Shown: positions 34,857 to 46,560 of the stretch, piece by piece
How positions within the stretch are numbered: the stretch's first letter is position 1
How the letters are laid out: each line of letters opens with the position of its first letter
Origin: Branchiostoma floridae
Lineage: Eukaryota > Chordata > Leptocardii > Amphioxiformes > Branchiostomatidae
NCBI RefSeq assembly: GCF_000003815.2
Contig: NC_049982.1
Location: forward strand, 27,648,357 to 27,712,356
Reading direction: 5' to 3'
Length of the DNA: 64,000 nt
Program-made: the position numbers and the translations under genes
The notes under the pieces: generated by a model
The model's database searches: none
Told to the model about the DNA's origin: nothing
What the model saw: only the letters and a program-made list of their open reading frames with translations

Positions 34857-37840
34857 ATGCTGTCACATTTATCTACATTGCAAACATTTATGTAACCTTT
34901 TGCTCACACTATAAAGAATACCCCCTGCCACACATAATACAGCGTCAGTATCGCCTTAGGATATTTTTTGTGTGAAACAATACCGACTTTTGCTTAATGA
35001 TTACTCAGAAGGGACCCTAGACCGCCCAGTGCGGTTCTTCTGCATTTTTTCTTGGTTACCGCATTAGTATCAAACCCACAACTGGGCAGGTCGGCAAAAC
35101 TTCGAGCTCCGGACGGCAGTATCTTATCTAAAAAACAGGACACTTCTGAAGATTCTCGGCTTATCAACTTAAATTTGGTATGTGTATTTTTAAAATCCTT
35201 TAGATTTGTGTTTTACCTAAATGGCAAATATAATCAAAGACCTTCAGGATCCAGTCTTCCTCCCCCTCTCTCCAGTGTACTACATACATTAGGAACACTG
35301 TGACTACTCTAAAGTAGCCTGGATACCAGTCACTCGCTCTATACTATAGGCCTTTCGCGGTAATGTATGATCCTTATGCCAGGGAAGGTCCAAGCCCCAG
35401 TCTCTATTTGCACTCAGAGGTAATGGCATCCAGTTTCTGATAACTATACCCGCGAGGTAATCAGGGCCCGCGTGCTGTGTTTGGCGGCGGGGCTAATCGG
35501 TTGCCGGCCCGAAGTGATTAGCGAGTATAGCACGGCGGTCTGGATACCAGGCTATCTCTAAAGGTACTATGAAGCTTTATCCCCCTCCCCTGGGGTGACA
35601 GTGACTTCATTATCATCCCTCCCTCCTTCAGATGGCAGTCTATGTACATGTAATGTTCAGGTACACATGAACATTCTGTAACCATGACAACATTGTTGTC
35701 TTATCAGTAACACCATAAACTAGGGCAGTATCCTTCTATTTTCCCGATTTATTCTTAAAACAAATACTGATGGACAATATAATACATATAGTTCTACAAC
35801 CTTCACTTAATTGTACACGGGCTGATCAAACGTATATATGTCCGGCAATGGTACATTTGTTTAGTATAGGATAGTTAATATTAGTATTTCTACAATGCAC
35901 AACTATTATACATGGACTGTTAAATGTACGGATGTCGGGTAATAGTAGTGCATTTGTCAAGCACAAGAAAGCTCAATTTTAAGTAATTCTAAAATCTACA
36001 ACTATTGCACATGGACTGATAAAATGTACTCATGCATCACCCCTCTATACCTTTGTAATAGATTACATATCAAGTGTCTGAGAGTATTTTAATATGGCAC
36101 CGGACTTTTATCTCTTTGTGTGGTGACTAGCGCTGAGCAGGCGAGCACACAATATATATGTCAACCTCTCTACTGACCATCCTGAATTGAAGTACCTAAC
36201 AGATCATTTCAAGTCTCCGACCAAGTTCATCTATAAGTTAAGACCTTCAAAAGATCGTGAACAAACATTATTTGTGCAATAACTTCAAATAAGGCATGCA
36301 CAAACTTTTTTGATTTCAAAACATAACATGAAAAAAATGGTAATGCCATATCCTCAATTTTTTTACGCTAAGGTCTGTGAGATTGTACTGAGGCCTAAAA
36401 GACTTCGTATCACAACATTTCAGGCAACCGGCGATGGCTTTAGTTCAATCGTAAATTTATAACGGGTGTCAGTGTGCGTGGATCACTGTGTGCAAAGGGG
36501 AGCTAACATCAACTCTCATAGTACGACGGTTACTAATGTTATGCTGTTATCTAGACACTCTCAAGACTTTTTTTTCAACACATTGTTACATATATATAAA
36601 CTGTTGTTGTTCTGGAGTAAACCAAATACTCTCTCTTCGCAGCCTGGGGCTGAATTGCGGGGAGCTTACAATAGTAGGGCTTAATAACAAGGGTCAGTGT
36701 AAATGGTAGCTTTTACACAGCACACAGTCACCTTAGTATGACAGATATTGCCCCAGTTGTGACCGTTGGACTGTAAGGATATGAACCACTGACACCGGGA
36801 AGGGCCCCTCCATTTTTCGACGAGTGACTTTTTTTGATAAGTGCGTTCTTTAACGTGTCCGGGGCGTGACTCTCCTCAAACACGGGACCTCCAGGTAACG
36901 TCCTATCCGAAAGACGGCCCTAACCCGAAGCTGGGTAAAGTGAGGAAAGTCGTTTTTAAAAGTGCCTTTCCGAAGAATGCAACATAGGGGCTTATCAGGG
37001 TTCTGGTCGAATCACACACGGTTTCCCCAGGGATTGCGCACCACGATGCCACTGAGTTGTGTATTCCTTAGTTGCTGTTTTTTTCCCCTCTTATGTTGAT
37101 ATAGTTTGGTTACCAGCAAATTTCATTTTCATGAGGAAACCTATCTTAGTTCCATTCGGCCACGTTGATACGATTATACGAACGGCATCCATATTTGTTG
37201 CGCTTTCTGTGATCAATGTTCTATAATGTTGTCATATTTATCTACTTTGCAAACCTCGATGTAACCTTTTGGTGACACGATAAAGAAATACCCCCTGCCT
37301 TGCATAACACAGCGCCCGCATCGCTTTAGGATATTTTGTGAGGGAAACAATGCCGCCTTTTGCCTAATGATAACTCAGAAGGGACACTAGACCGGTTCTT
37401 CTGCATTTTTCCTTGGTTACCACATTATTATCAAACCCACAAGCTGGGCAGGTCGGCAGTATCTTGCCTAAAAAGCAGGACACTTCTGAAGATTCTCGGC
37501 TCATTAACTCAAATTTGGTATGTGTATTTTTAAAATCGTTTAGATTTGTGTTGTACCTAAATGACAATTGCAATCAAAGACAAATAAGTGAAGATGTAGA
37601 GTCATTTTTTATTTGTACATGTTGCGTACATACCAATCAGACACCGGTAACGATTAGCCATGCAACCATTTTTCGAGATTGGCGATTTGTGATTAGCTTG
37701 CCCAAAGCCTCCCAGCTAAGCACTGGCCTTTTGTTTCGACATCCTCTTCTGGTAACTGTGCAACAGTGGGGGTGGGGGTGGTGTGTGTGTGTGTGGGGGG
37801 GGGGGGGGGGTTAAGGAGTGCCAGAAAACTACACAAATCT

Positions 37841-37925
37841 GCTGATCGGGCTTTTCTGGGGTAATGGTTTGCACGCTGGTTTTGAGAACTGCCTGCCAGG
37901 GTTTGATCCCGGGTGTCGGCATCTT
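37841..37925 (+). mobile_element. tRNA-like SINE head, unit B
   Basis: Same structure as 32210-32300 with GGTAATGGTTTGCACGC as A-box region and CAGGGTTTGATCCCGGG as B box. Confidence 0.65.
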
Positions 37926-38110
37926 AAATACCTTCCTTACAAAAAGCAGGGATTGTTTTTGGGATCCCACTATTTTGGAGTTTGTGTTTCCGGACCGATA
38001 TATTTGGATTGCGATTACCTGTGCTATGGGGGGTAGAATTGTGCTTTAGCTTGCATTAGAAGTTTCTGCAGTTTTGTGGTTCGTTTAAAAAAATTATTTA
38101 CACCCCTTTT

Positions 38111-39105
38111 CCTGATGTGGAGTGATCTGGCCTCCTTTCCTCTCTCTCAACCTCCTTGGGGACAGCTGTGGCATCTGTTTTGAGTTTTCAGTAGCATGGG
38201 AGTGTGTGAAAGGGTCTTTCCAGTGCTATATCTCCAGAAGAGAACGTGTGATTGCAATGATATTTGATACATGGTGCGGAAGGTGCGGTTCCGGCGCTAT
38301 ATCTCCAGAACTAAACGTGTACATGCGATCGCGATGTTATTTGGTGCATGGGTGGTTGACTGACGCTCAAGTTTGATTTTTGTTTGGGCATGGACATGCT
38401 GTGGTCTCGATTTTTTGGGACGCATATACCTTACAATGTAAGTTATATTGTGGAAGTGGTATTAGTTTGGGCCCCCTTGCAGCATGCCCTGGGGCTGCAG
38501 AGCCAGTTTAGTCACAATGTTCCCCACCTACATCTGCTTGGTGTCCCAGCAGAAAATGTAAAAGGTGAAGCTGATGGCTGCACAGATCCACAACTAGTAA
38601 AAAGAGTAACTGTGACCATTCCAGTCGCCTCTGTATGGTGTGAACCAATATATGCACATTGAGATACAATGTATGTGCCAGGTGCAGGTGTAACAATAGG
38701 AAATAAAAATGAAATGGGGAGGACACCAGAAAGGTGTAGTTTTGGATCTCACCGTTTACCATAGGTAACGTTGAATGTATAACTGAAGAACAATGATGGA
38801 ATAATTTCGCCAAACGTCAAACCAAATCAACCCCACAACGTTAACACACCATACGCACTATCACAAAACAAAATATTTCATGCAGGTTTGAGTTTTCAGA
38901 CTCCTGTTCTTTCTGTTTCTACCCCTCTCTTACATTGCTCCCCACACCAACCCTGTGAGCAGTAGCCGCTAGAACATGCGCCACATTGTGAGTAAGGGGC
39001 TAGAGTCGCCGTAAGTTTACCCAGCAATATCGAACTCGGAGATTTGAGGACGAATCTTGAAAAGAAAAGGGGACTAGTGTAACAGTGTTTTTTTTAATAG
39101 CGCCA
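38111..39105 (+). repeat. eIF5A upstream flank, duplicated at 61.84-62.84 kb
   Basis: About 1 kb that is almost identical to 61840-62840. It contains an internal pair GCTATATCTCCAGAA (38227 and 38301). Two frames, 38122-38376 (84 aa) and 38384-38662 (92 aa), stay open in both copies, but near-identity makes that weak evidence. I recognise no domain. Confidence 0.8.
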
Positions 39106-39170
39106 TGCCAAACGGCTATGCAATTCGGCTGATCAACCTTTTCTGGTGTGGTGGTTTTGTGATCTGCATG
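39106..39170 (+). mobile_element. tRNA-like SINE head split by a transposon
   Basis: CGGCTGATCAACCTTTTCTG to GATCTGCATG is the left part. The right part, with B box CAGGTTCAATCCCGGG, resumes at 40311. The intact counterpart is 62861-62938. Confidence 0.75.
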
Positions 39171-39174
39171 CCGG

Positions 39175-40306
39175 TGTGACAGCGATCTCGCCCCCCCGTG
39201 ATCTCGCCCCCCCCCCGGGGGTCGAAATCACTAGCGATCTCGCCCCCCCCGGGGCGAAATCGCTAGCGATCTCGCCCTCCCCGGCTAGTGATCTCGCCCC
39301 CCTATCTCGCCCCCCTTTAGCGATTTCGCCCCCCCCCCAAAAAAATCAGGTTTACATGACATTTTAGAAGTTGATCGGTATAAATCACAAAATGCAGTTT
39401 CAGAATGATATAAGTACACGAGTCTGATACATAACTCCATACATAGTATTAATATTAACGTAATTACATGTTGATAAGACAGTTGAAGTTGTTTCGGACA
39501 AGGAGGGTTGGGTCCCTTGTATTCCCATTATTGCATATACTTGAGTCTTGACATAAGATGTTTTTCATATACTTGAGTCTCGACATAAGATGTTGACCTG
39601 TCCTCAAGCAACCTATATATCTCCAATATGAAGCCTCTACCATGAATTGACCACAAAAGAAGTATGTAGATAAGGTATTCATTAGGTATTCCTATGGGTA
39701 TCTTCACCTCCAATATGACTGTTTTTTTAGTATTTATAAACTGGTGTTTTACCCGTGTTTCTTAAGACTGGTACTTTACCAGTGTTTTTGTAGCATTTCG
39801 CAACAGGTATATGGACTTGCGCGTAGATAGTGTTTATAATAAGAAACTATGATTCATTTGTGTTTGTTTATTGCTTTGGAAATGTTTCCTGCACAAGATA
39901 GAAAATACTGTGACAAATTGAAAACATATAGCTGACTTATTCCATACCGTAGATGGTGTTGATTTATACGTTCACGATAGCGCTGTCTTTTTATGCCACC
40001 TCAACTGCAAAAAAAGTGTCTTCATTTCATTTCAATGGCTTGTTTGCACCGAACCATATATTATCGACTTTCGAGGTATGACATCACACCATATACGTTA
40101 CTCCCCAGGTGCAGTACGTATACGTAATACGTAGTAACCAGTTGCTCCTGAGAACCCTCCGAGAAGCAATGTTCTTAAGGGGGACGAAAACACTGGCGGG
40201 TATGGGGGGGGGGGGGGGGGCAAAAACCCTAAAGGGGGGCAAAAACCCTAGTGATCCCCCCCCCCCCGGGGGGGCAAAATCACGGGGGGGCAAAATCCCT
40301 GTCACA
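39175..40306 (+). mobile_element. Non-autonomous DNA transposon, CCGG-flanked, copy 2
   Basis: It starts TGTGACAGCGATCTCGCC and ends GGGATTTTGCCCC-type sequence in reverse complement with CTGTCACA. It is flanked by CCGG at 39171-39174 and 40307-40310. The uninterrupted counterpart near 62905 reads GCATGCCGGCCCAGG with a single CCGG, which fits a 4 bp target duplication. The interior matches copy 1 (22129-23239). Long C- and G-runs at both ends make subterminal inverted repeats. No transposase frame is visible. Confidence 0.9.
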
Positions 40307-40489
40307 CCGGCCCAGGTTCAATCCCGGGGGCGGGCAAGCGGTTTCAATCTGTTTCCACCCCTTCCTACCTGTATTGAAGTATGTGGAAATCTCAATTAGG
40401 GATTTACAAATCAAATTAAAAGCGTCATCATTCCTGAATTCTCCCCATTAATTTAGTATATGACCATCATTTCTTGTTTTTCCAAACAG

Positions 40490-40505
40490 CTGATTTAATA
40501 AAACA
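40490..40505 (+). other. 5' UTR part of the eIF5A exon after an acceptor
   Basis: TTGTTTTTCCAAACAG (acceptor ends at 40489) precedes CTGATTTAATAAAACA and the ATG. The same acceptor lies before the ATG in all three copies, so a non-coding first exon and 5' UTR intron are likely. The transposon at 39175-40306 would then lie in that intron or upstream of it. Confidence 0.6.
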
Positions 40506-42048
40506 ATGTCAGATGCACTGGAAGCGGATTTTGGATCTGGCGACGAGGCAGGTGCGAAACCTACCTACACTGCACAGGCCTCCTCCCTGAGGCAGAATGG
40601 TCACGTGATGCTGAAGGACCGTCCCTGTAAGATCACGGAGATAACTACAACCACAGAAGGGAAACATGGCCATAGCAAGGTAGAAAAATTTTGTACTGGT
40701 GTTGTATGAATCACTTTGGCCAAGAATGTTATGTTTCCTATGCAGTTCATAATAACAATCTTTATTGCAAGTTCATGCTCGATGGCTAATTGCAAACAAA
40801 GTTAAGCAGTGGTATACTTAACAGAGAAGGAAAATGAGATGTTAATTCAAAAGGGAAATGACGTCTAATCTAAATCTAGTATATTGGACAGCTTGTGTTT
40901 TTTTCCAGAAGATCATCAACTGATATAATTGATAAGAAATAAAGACCTTCTTTGCAAGATAAATGAGAATTTTTATGTGTAATACGTCAGTTGTAAAGGT
41001 CAACGTCACTTGGCGAGGGTTTGAGATCGTGGAACTCTAGTTGCCACTTTTTACTTGCAGAACAACCAAACCTTAAAATGGTCTAACGTTAATTGTTGTA
41101 TGTAAGGATTCTTTCGGCCCTGTCTAGTTCTATTTTAGGAGAGAAAGGATCACAATCATTCTGTTTAGCGGTTTTCCAATGCAGCGTCTAAACTCTGCTT
41201 CTAAACTCATCCTGAACTCTCGTATGAAACTGAAAATGAGAGTTTCATCGATAGACGAAATAACACATATTGCATAATCAATGTAAAGTACTAAGAAAAC
41301 ATAGAAATTAGGCCACAACAAGTAAATTTAATTGATGACATTAGTGAGATCATTAATTTACGAATGACTCAGAAACAGAGAAAAAAACACTTTCCCCTCC
41401 GGAGATAGTGAACATGAGAAAGAACCAAATTGGTAAAATATATCGTGTGGTAGTATTGAGTGTACTTGAGTGTAGAAGTGACACTAGTGAGAAAGTAAAA
41501 GTGGCACCAATGTAGTAGCCATGAGTGAAGTTGTCAACTTGATACAACAATGATACCAGTCTACCACACTAGTGTCATTTTGTGCACCTCTTAAATACAA
41601 AAATAAAGACTTGTTAAATGTGAGAGCATCTTTTGTTGCTTCAATTTCCGTTACAAACTTCATGACGTCTTTTTGCAAATCTAGATATCTTTTTTTCGCC
41701 CTCCCTCAATAAATTTGGAGTCTGCAGAAGATGTAATCCATAAAATGTACTTGCTGTGGCCTTACTTAAATACATGGGAGTTCAGACTTTGGGGCATTGG
41801 GAGGTGACTATTTCAAGGGCGTATTCTGCATTTCAGGACCTCATTTGATTTCTAAATTATCATGATAGTCTTATGTGCTAAAGTATGGTTCTCATGCCTG
41901 TGTAATTTGGAAACAGGAAAAGAAAGTCATAAACAGACAAAATACCAGCGTATCATAATCTTATTTGCTTAATAATTGCAAAAAGTTTATGATACCACAA
42001 ATAAAAATGATTGGGATTTTATCCGTATTAAAAAAACATACAAATGAG

Positions 42049-42091
<43 letters not shown>

Positions 42092-42302
42092 TAGTCGTCG
42101 CCATGATAAGTTTTTCACTGCCATTCTTGTTTTAGGTTACCATAGTTGGAGTTGACATCTTTACTGGTGACGAGTACGAGGATGTGGTCCCCAGCACCCA
42201 GAACCTTGACGTTCCAAATGTCTCGCGCAAGGATTATCGGGTAAGGTGTAACCATTTTAGGTGGACAGCACAAACATGGAGGCACTCAACACACGCACGC
42301 AC

Positions 42303-42353
<51 letters not shown>

Positions 42354-42581
42354 AACACAGGCACACACTGCACACACACACGCACACACACGCACACACA
42401 CACACACGCACACACACACACACATGAACACAGACACATACTGCACACACGCACGCACACACACACACACATACACGCACACACATGAACACAGGCACAT
42501 ACTGCACACACACACAGGATTATACAGTATGGTGTAATCATCTTTAGGTGGACAACACAAATATGGAGGCACGCAACACAC

Positions 42582-42622
<41 letters not shown>

Positions 42623-44185
42623 CACGCACACAGACACACACGCACACACACGCACACACACACACACGCACACACACACACACACGCACACACACACGCA
42701 CACACACACATACACACGCACACACACACACACACATACATACACGCACGCACGCACACACACACACAGCACTGCACACACACATGCACATGCACACACA
42801 CACTGCACACATACACACACACACATACACATAGACACACATGTACACACACAAATGTTTGCCGTCAATCGCACAGAGGCTGTTAGCCTTGTAGGATTTA
42901 AGAACGCCACTGTAAGTCGAATACTCTACCAAACAGATTTCTTTGTAGCGAAATGGACCATTGTTGTGACTACAGTCAATTCACAAGTTTTCACATACTG
43001 AATAAGGTCCAGGTTCAGGTCCGGACCTGGACCTAATTGTTCAGCCGGACCTGGAGCTAATTGTTCAGTACCGGTACCCACCCCTAGACTGTAGATGCCT
43101 GTTCTACACAGACACAACCTTGTCAACAATGGATAGAGGTGACGTTTGGTCTATTTCCTGTTCTAGTTGACGAATATTGAAGATGGCTTCCTGCACCTCA
43201 TGGACTATGGACTCATGGACTGCGGAGATATGAAAGCAGACCTAAAGGTACCAGGGGGCGATCTTGGCAACGAGATACAAAGTCGGTTTGACAATGGAGT
43301 CGAATTTATGGTAACTCTTGCTTCATTACTCCTTCAAATCTTGTCTCATAGTTTGCTTTTATTAAGCTGTAAAACTTTACGTAACGTTAGTTCACCTTTA
43401 TCCGCAGGGTAACCTATATTGGCTGCGTTGCTATACTGGGTATCCAGGGATGTCAAGTCGATGGATGGTAGTTTCATTTCATATTGTGCTATTTTCAAAT
43501 GAAACTGCAGTTTGAAACCTGTCCATCTGTCGACTTGATATCCCTAAATACATTGTTTTTAAATAGAACGGATATAGGTTACCCTACGGATAAAGGTGAA
43601 CTAGCGTTAACTGCAGAGCTGCAGTTTTATTGCACGAATCTAAAGATGTAAGACTTCTAACGTTGCTGAAGCATAAACTATTAACATGGTAAATGGGGGC
43701 TGTTATTATTAATACTCTATCGTCTTTACAGGAGCATTATCAAGATCGCTTGAGTTTTGACATTTTTTACCAACTTTTCGAGTATGAAGCAGGCTATATT
43801 GGACAAAACGAGGTTGATTTTTTACTGTGTGTTCAAATACTGAGCAATGGGGAAACTCCGCTCAACAGTTTTTTCTGTTTCTTTGCATGATAGTTTTAAT
43901 CATCTAAAAGATGACTTGCATAGACGGCTTTGGACAGGGCAGCAGTTGTAATCTACATCAACGGTATTCTGCCTTAGTGTCGAAGAAAACGAACAGCAGT
44001 TGGACTTTTATACAGTTATCAGCTCGGAGAACACACTGGTTCATACGTGTATGATTGTACTGGTGCATACGGGAACTAAGATGCCATATAAAACTGACGA
44101 GAATCTTCTTTTTTCCCTGTAGACTGTTACTGTTTTGTCCGCCTGTGGTGAGGAGAAGGCCATTGCCATCAAGAAGATAGCTTAA
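40506..44185 (+). CDS. eIF5A: Translation factor eIF5A, 4 coding exons, 161 aa
   Basis: Cytoplasmic ribosome-binding factor that promotes peptide bond formation at slow motifs and termination. Coding exons: 40506-40679, 42136-42240, 43167-43310 and 44123-44185, all phase 0 with GT-AG borders (58+35+48+20 residues). Exon 1 begins [10 protein letters not shown] and has [12 protein letters not shown], with the hypusine lysine at residue 53 in the canonical GKHGH context. Exon 2 reads [20 protein letters not shown] and [10 protein letters not shown]. Exon 3 has [19 protein letters not shown]. Exon 4 reads [21 protein letters not shown]-terminal SH3-like and C-terminal OB-fold domains are both complete. 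Exon 3 carries a 15 bp tandem duplication ([10 protein letters not shown]). AATAAA at 44373-44378 is a plausible poly(A) signal. This is the best candidate for the functional housekeeping copy. Confidence 0.95.
40743..40815 (+). mobile_element. LINE/SINE 3' tail in eIF5A intron 1
   Basis: AATAACAATCTTTATTGCAA, then GTTCATGCTCGATGGCTAAT, equivalent to the insertions at 21480-21565 and 63433-63545. The shared site shows the insertion predates the gene duplications. Confidence 0.75.
42054..42091. repeat. (TA)n(GA)n microsatellite in intron 1
   Basis: Short AT then AG dinucleotide tract about 45 bp upstream of the exon 2 acceptor. Confidence 0.9.
42288..42860. repeat. (CA)n microsatellite cluster in eIF5A intron 2
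   Basis: About 570 bp of CACACA with CG, TG and ATG interruptions, split by a non-repetitive piece at 42512-42590. That piece duplicates the end of exon 2 and its donor. The 100-232 aa frames over it (Val/Cys or Thr/His) are artefacts. Confidence 0.95.
43385..43612. mobile_element. Foldback MITE in eIF5A intron 3
   Basis: Outer arms: AGTTCACCTTTATCCGCAGG / GTAACCTATAT paired with ATATAGGTTACCCT / ACGGATAAAGGTGAACT. Inner arms: TATCCAGGGATGTCAAGTCG paired with GTCGACTTGATATCCCTA. The outer motif also occurs at 15868-15897 (ACCTTTATCCACGGGGTAAC) and, inverted, at 50905-50940, so it is a family with terminal inverted repeats. Confidence 0.85.
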
Positions 44186-44372
44186 AAAGACTAGCGTTGA
44201 TTCCCAAAGGGCAAATTTCAGTATTTACGGAAAGGCGCAGATGACACACTTTCAGCCTCAAAATGATTAGGTACCCTTGGCAAAAGTGCCTGTAGAAATA
44301 TTTTTCTTGAGATATGTTTGGATTTTGGAGGTGCATATTATAGGTAAGGGTTGGAGCTTCTATATTGTGTTA

Positions 44373-44378
44373 AATAAA
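44373..44378 (+). promoter_or_regulatory. Probable poly(A) signal of plus-strand eIF5A
   Basis: AATAAA 188 bp downstream of the stop codon, the first such hexamer after the gene. Confidence 0.6.
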
Positions 44379-44399
44379 CAGATTTTTAGTGATATTTGT

Positions 44400-45090
44400 G
44401 GTTGCAGTAGGCTTTAGAAGTTAGGTGCTTTGGTGCTTTTTAAAGGCAGTGAAAATGGGTGAAAAGGTCACCACCTATGTTTTCATGGCGTATATTATAA
44501 TTCCGCCGTAATTTTTTTCATTTTTTTGTCGTCAAACTACTCTTTAGAGGACCGACAACCATGCAAATGTGAGTTTTTCATGTTCTAAAACTCAGGTGAT
44601 TTTCTACAGTTTTTAAAGAATAGGCAGTCCAAATACCGAAATTTACTCCGAAAGAGCACAAAACTAGCCCGTAGACTACGGGGGGGGGGGGGGGCATTTT
44701 TTTTCCAAAGGGATCGCAACATAATTGGAATTGCAGTAGAATCCGTGCTATTATATGCAATGTGGCGGTTACTTTAACGATGTCCTGAGTATTCAATGGT
44801 CTTCTTATTGTCATAACATAGTTCTGATTTTCTTTATCATGGTGACGGATAATTCGGTAAATGGGAGTTTTGTTAATGTCATTGATCGATGTTTTAACTA
44901 GTGTATTTAGTGCTATTGATCGATATTTTTAACTAGTGTAACGCTAGATGTATTTTATCCATCTTGGTCTTCAGCAAAATGTTACTTAACTATTGACGAT
45001 TTCAACGACAAACTGTAACGTTCAACACGCAATTCAGCCCTTGGCTGCAATGTGGCAAAACTGTTACATCCGAATAAACCATTATTATTC
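44400..45090. other. Non-coding stretch with a short tandem pair
   Basis: CATTGATCGATGTTTTAACTAGTGTA (44880) recurs as TATTGATCGATATTTTTAACTAG (44914). A G-run lies at 44680. No gene is supported. Confidence 0.4.
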
Positions 45091-45094
45091 TATA

Positions 45095-45545
45095 ATATAG
45101 TTTTACGTCGATTAAGGTTAGACATCCAGGAAATAATCTACGCCAAAACGCAGTTACTCAAGCAGCTGGATATGGTTTTGGAAACGGTCAGACGTTTCAG
45201 ATAGTATCCACTATCTTTCGTCAGATGGTTAATGTCATCTGAAATGTCTGACCATTTCCAAAACGATATCCATTACGTTGCTTGAGTAACTGCTTGTTGG
45301 CGTTTTTGGAGTTTTACTTACTGATTTTGTATAATCAACAATCTGTGTCCGTTGTGAGACAAACTTGTCTATTTACCTCTAGAATGTACCACACAGGAAT
45401 ACAATAAACTACATGAATCACAAGACGAGTTTGTATCTGTTTGTGATAAGGTACAGAGAAAAGCAAAGGTATTATAGTATTCTCCTAGCAGAGGTTGTGT
45501 CGCGGAGATATAATAATAATAGTAATAATGATAATAGCCTTTATT
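45095..45545 (-). repeat. Right-arm mate of 18050-18520 with foldback MITE
   Basis: Reverse complement of the left-arm block. The foldback arms ACGCCAAAACGCAGTTACTC / GAGTAACTGCTTGTTGGCGT lie at 45141-45304. Outside the MITE, GAGACAAACTTGTCTATTTACC and CAGAGGTTGTGTCGCGGAGA match the left flank inverted. Confidence 0.9.
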
Positions 45546-45890
45546 GCACATTCATGCTCTATCAGGCTAAGTACAGGCATATAGATACAAAAGGTAGCAA
45601 TGCAGTACACATGGTTTCTAAAACATAGATTCTAAAACTAGTCTAATACATTTGTTCGGCTTCTTCTCGTTTCTTAGTAATGTTGAATATGTAGCTTGAG
45701 ATGTGTTTGTATAATGTCGTTCGATCAAATCTCATAAGAAAAATGAATTTTTCAACAATAGACAAAGATTCAAAGCGAGGGAACTTTCCTATAATACAGC
45801 TAAAAAGAATACTTCTATCATTACTATATAAACTACAATCTAATAAAAAGTGGGCTTCATCTTCGATCAGGTATACCCACACCTAGGTGG
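45510..45890 (-). pseudogene. Non-LTR retrotransposon 3' end (RT C-terminus)
   Basis: On the minus strand 45882-45643 reads LIEDEAHFLLDCSLYSNDRS, then ILFSCIIGKFPRF, then LMRFDRTTLYKHISSYIF and ends REEAEQMY with a stop. This is the IEDExHFxxxC end of a non-LTR reverse transcriptase, as at 12.3 kb, with the first cysteines lost. It is followed by a 3' UTR carrying GCCTTTATTGCACATTCATG and a (TAA)n tail at 45511-45530. It is related to the tails in eIF5A intron 1. Confidence 0.8.
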
Positions 45891-46099
45891 AGCGAGAGAC
45901 GTAAAGTGCCTTTCGCAAAGACATTTGTTGTTTTGTTTATTTTTTCGCACTTAAAAAAACAACAAATACATGACAAAAATTATAAAAAGAGTGAATTATA
46001 AAAAGAACATAACAGAGCAGGGGAGGCCAAAAGCTTCTGCTTATGAAAAAGCCTCCCTTTACTAACTTATTACAATTGATGTAAATTTAAAAAAAAGGA

Positions 46100-46560
46100 C
46101 TGAGTATGGATAATAAATAACGGAACCAATGGAATTAAATGAAAACATGTTACACCAAATAACTAACCATAACTAAGTTATGAATTGAACGTTACCATTG
46201 GTAAACAAAGTAATAATCAATCAAAATAAATAATCAAACAAAGAAATAAGCGTGGATAATACATGACGGAACCAATAGAATGAAAACGATTTGCACTAAA
46301 TAATTAACCATAATTTAGGTAATAATAAATGGATTTAAGTATAAATTGGAAATTACCAGTAGAAAACAAGGAAGTATATAATCAAACAAAAGAAATAACC
46401 GTGGATAATAAATAACGTAGCCCATAGAATGAAAACACGTTGCAAAACGTAACCACATACAACTTAGGTAATAAAGACTTGCTTGCTTACTTACTCAATA
46501 AAGACTTAATATAAGTTATAAAGTGAAAGGTTACCAGTAGTGAAGAAGGAAGTGTAAAAC
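46100..46560. repeat. AT-rich tandem repeat, ~148 bp unit, 3 diverged copies
   Basis: TGGATAATAAATAACGG-type starts at 46107, 46253 and 46402. Each is followed by CCAATAGAATGAAAAC, a TAACCATAA block and ATCAAACAAA. Divergence is substantial. Confidence 0.8.

Larger units (their letters stand above)
33336..38110 (+). repeat. Array unit B (~4.8 kb, joined to the eIF5A flank)
   Basis: Collinear with unit A from 27770 to about 32500 with very few differences (for example a short deletion near 36060). After TCCTGATGTGGAGTGATCTG it switches to the 38.1-39.1 kb flank instead of the eIF5A exon 3 relic. A long G-run with (GT)n at 37760-37810 is private to this unit. Confidence 0.9.

Noticed and set aside
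38122-38662. Two small genes (84 and 92 aa) conserved at 61847-62387
   Set aside because: The copies are near-identical by recent duplication, so open frames are expected by chance; there is no domain or splice signal.
42234-42932. 232 aa Cys/Val-rich open frame, longest in the window
   Set aside because: It is a translation of a (CA)n microsatellite in eIF5A intron 2 on the opposite strand; six-frame low-complexity artefact.
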